Shown here: piece after piece, positions 61,486-64,000 of the stretch | Numbering within the stretch: position 1 is the stretch's first letter | Layout: each line of letters begins with the position of its first letter | NCBI RefSeq assembly: GCF_011075055.1 | Contig: NC_058146.1 | Coordinates: 11,457,820 to 11,521,819, forward strand | From: Mangifera indica | Lineage: Eukaryota > Streptophyta > Magnoliopsida > Sapindales > Anacardiaceae | DNA length: 64,000 bases | Direction: 5' to 3' | Made by a program: the position numbers and the translations under genes | The notes under the pieces: model-generated | The model's database searches: none | Seen by the model: the letters and a program-made list of their open reading frames with translations, nothing else | Told to the model about the DNA's origin: nothing

Positions 61486-64000
61486 TCCACCTTAATAATC
61501 TCTCACTTACATTATAATCAATCGATCATGTATCTAACACTTAATCTTGCTACATGCCTATCGTACTTCTATTGTGACAAAAACTTTGTTAATAGGTCAA
61601 CTAAATTGTCATCCATATTAATCCTCTCTATCTGTATGTCACCTCACTGAATAATCTCTTGAATCAGATGATATCATCTGAGTATATGCTTGGACCTTTA
61701 ATAAGACCGTGACTCCTTTGCTTGGGCAATCACTTTGTTGTTGTTACAATAGAGCTCAATCAGCTCAACAATGCTTGGAACCACTCTAAGTTCTATCACA
61801 AACTTCGTGATCTATACAATTTCTTTTATCATTTTTGAAAGGGCAATGTACTTAAAGTCTGTTTAAGAATCAACCATTATACTTTGATTGGAGCTTTTCT
61901 AGCTTACTGTACTACTATTCAAACAAAATAAAAACCCAGATTGTGATTTAAAGTCATCTCAATCAGTTTGGAAACTGACATAACTGTAACCTCTAACAAT
62001 GAGTTCAAAATCATTTCCATAAACCAAGAATGATCCTTAGTCCTTCTCATGTACTTAAGGATCCTTTTGACAACCATCTAGTGTTTTTCACTTGAATTAA
62101 ATTTATATCTACTATAAACGCTAAAAGTGTATGAGACAACAAGTCTCGTAAATAACATGACATACATAATCAATCTTATAGTCAAGGCATATGGGATCTT
62201 ACTCATCTTATCTCTCTCAGATTATGAAGATAGAAATATTTATTTTGAAAGATATATATCATAAGATATGGGTAGAAGTCCTTTCTTGGATTCCTCCATA
62301 AAGAATCTCGTCAATACCTTATCTATGTATGTGCTTTGACTTAGGCCTAGTAGTCTACGGTTTCTCTATCTTAGTAAATTTTAATCCCAAGAATATAGGT
62401 TGCTTCTCCTAAGTCTTTTATGAGAAACACTTGGATAACCAAACCTTTATTAATTGTAAGTTCGGTATGTCATTTCAATAATCATGATGCCATTGATATA
62501 CAATATTAGAAATACAATTTTCTTATACATACATGACTTGTCTTCATTTTTGATACAATCGAACTCTCGTACAACTTCATCAAAATGAATATTTCAGCTT
62601 TTGGACGCTTTCTTAAGCCTATAAATGGACTTTTGCAACTTACATACTTTATTACATTGTCCAACAAGAATAAAACCATTGTATTGTGCCATATAGACGT
62701 CTTCTACAAGGTTATAATTCAAGAAGACAATTTTGACATCTATCGAAAAGATTTCATAGTCATGGTATGCAACAATAGCAAACATAATTCTAATAGATTT
62801 AAGTATAGCAATTGGCAAAAAGGTTTCATCATAGTCAAATCCATATTTTTGTGTAAAACCTTTGGTAACCAATAGTGCTTTATAGGCATGCACATTACTT
62901 TTAATGTCAGTTTTCTTTTTGAAAACCTATTTGCACCCTACTTGTTTTACTCTTTTAGGTGCATCCACCAAAGTCCATACTTGATTCTAGTATATAAAGT
63001 ATATTTTGAATTTGATAGCATCAACCATTTATTAGAATCTAGATTTAAGACAACATCATTGTAAATCTTAGGTTCGTCATCAAAGATGACTAATACGTCA
63101 TTGTGTTAAGTCATAAGAAAACCAAATCTTTCTCACTCACGACATACTCATATAGATCTACGTAGCTCTTGTGTGCTTTGAGGTTATTCTTCTCAAGGTT
63201 AAGGAACTTCCTTATGATCAACCATTTGTGATGACAAATTATTTTGTTTAACATCTGCAGTATCATGTGGTACAAAAACTTCATTAAGTTCCACCCTTCT
63301 CTCACTGGTCTTTTTGAGAATAAATTCTTTCTCAAGAAACATGCTGGTAGAAGCAACAAAGACTTTTTGCTTCTTTAGGTGGTAAAAATAGTATCCCTTA
63401 GTTTCCTTCAGGTACCACACAAAGATACACTTTTCAGACTTAACGTTCGGCTTGTTCATAGTCAATTTCTTGACATAAGCTTTAGAGCTCCAAATCCTCA
63501 AGTATTTTAGATTGTGCTTTTGTCTAATCTATAACTCATATGGAGTTTTATCCACAAATTTAGATAGGACATGGTTTAGTGTATATACAATAGTCTCTAG
63601 GGCATATCCCTAGAAAAGCATAGGTAGATCGATAAAACTTATCATAGACTTGACCATTTCTATCAAGGTTTTATTCCTCTGTTTAGATATACCATTATGT
63701 TATGGTATACCAAGAGAAGTGAGTTAAAAGACTATCCCATGTTCTTTTTGGTATCTTTTGAATTTAGCACTTAGGTATTCGCCTCTACAGTCACTGCGAA
63801 GGATTTTAATTTGTTTCCCAAGCTGCTTCTTTACCTCATTCTTGAATTCTTTAAATTTATCAAAACATTTAAACTTTTGTTTTAACAAAAACACATAACT
63901 ATATTTATTAAGATCATTAGTAAATGTGATGAAATAGGCTTCCCTATATATAATATGTATTGTCATAGACCCACACATATCGTTGTGAATGATCCCTAAC
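61486..64000 (-). pseudogene. Copia pol (RNase H, RT, integrase), minus strand, runs off the window
   Basis: Reading the minus strand from the window end: integrase start (63724-63978: NDMCGS..., YVFLLKQKFKCFDKFKEFKN, then LRSDCRGEYLSAKF with the second catalytic Asp). Then integrase tail and linker (63111-63501). Then RT at 62594-62893 (TKGFTQKYGFDYDETFLPIA, SIDVKIVFLN). The RT catalytic box near 62490 reads LYINGIMII, so both Asp of the family YVDD are lost. RNase H pieces extend to ~61600. Its 3' LTR is 59050-61485. Many stops; dead. Confidence 0.85.

Noticed and set aside
1..64000. tRNA, rRNA or snoRNA genes
   Set aside because: No cloverleaf arms with A and B boxes or rRNA core sequences were recognised by reading; a covariance-model scan would be decisive.

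Overview
This window is nuclear DNA of a flowering plant, most likely a eudicot. The evidence is one intact intron-rich plant gene (19 exons, all GT-AG) in AT-rich DNA packed with nested plant transposons: Mutator-like elements carrying a Ulp1 protease gene, Ty1/copia and Ty3/gypsy retrotransposons, hAT remnants and MITEs. I cannot name the species. I saw no bacterial, organellar or free viral genes, and no tRNA or rRNA gene.

The only gene that looks functional is on the minus strand at 7993-20010. It is an ARF GTPase-activating protein with BAR, PH, ArfGAP and ankyrin domains, 831 codons plus stop, very close to Arabidopsis AGD3 (VAN3/SCARFACE). Every exon joins in phase. Its 4.7-kb sixth intron holds a same-strand LTR retrotransposon with gag but no pol, and inside that a degenerate minisatellite.

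Left of the gene (1-7400) are a copia LTR remnant, a decayed Mutator-like element (transposase C-terminus on plus, Ulp1/DUF1985 gene on minus, converging) and a foldback MITE. Right of the gene, about 0.9 kb upstream of its start codon, is a complete 8.45-kb Mutator-like element (20920-29369) with a perfect 9-bp target duplication. It has no transposase. It carries a 13-exon DUF1985-Ulp1 gene broken by four stop codons and two frameshifts, and inverted tandem arrays of a ~119-bp unit, many copies of which contain a telo-box. A foldback element sits in the first intron of that gene.

29.4-39 kb is a patchwork of MITEs (several with recognisable 8-bp target duplications), two isolated LTRs, a hAT transposase remnant and a gypsy 3' LTR. 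A nearly complete 10.8-kb copia element (39259-50050, TSD CTTTA) has inserted into the 3' end of the pol of a minus-strand gypsy element (36960-39258 plus 50056-54360). From 54.5 kb to the end are fragments of at least three more copia copies and a third foldback element. Order of events: gypsy first, the SIRE-like copia into it later, MITEs at various times.

The most notable system is the Ulp1-carrying Mutator family. Two copies of different age keep the same first exon, the same intron-borne tandem array and the same protease fold, while the younger copy has grown long inverted telo-box arrays next to a developmental gene.
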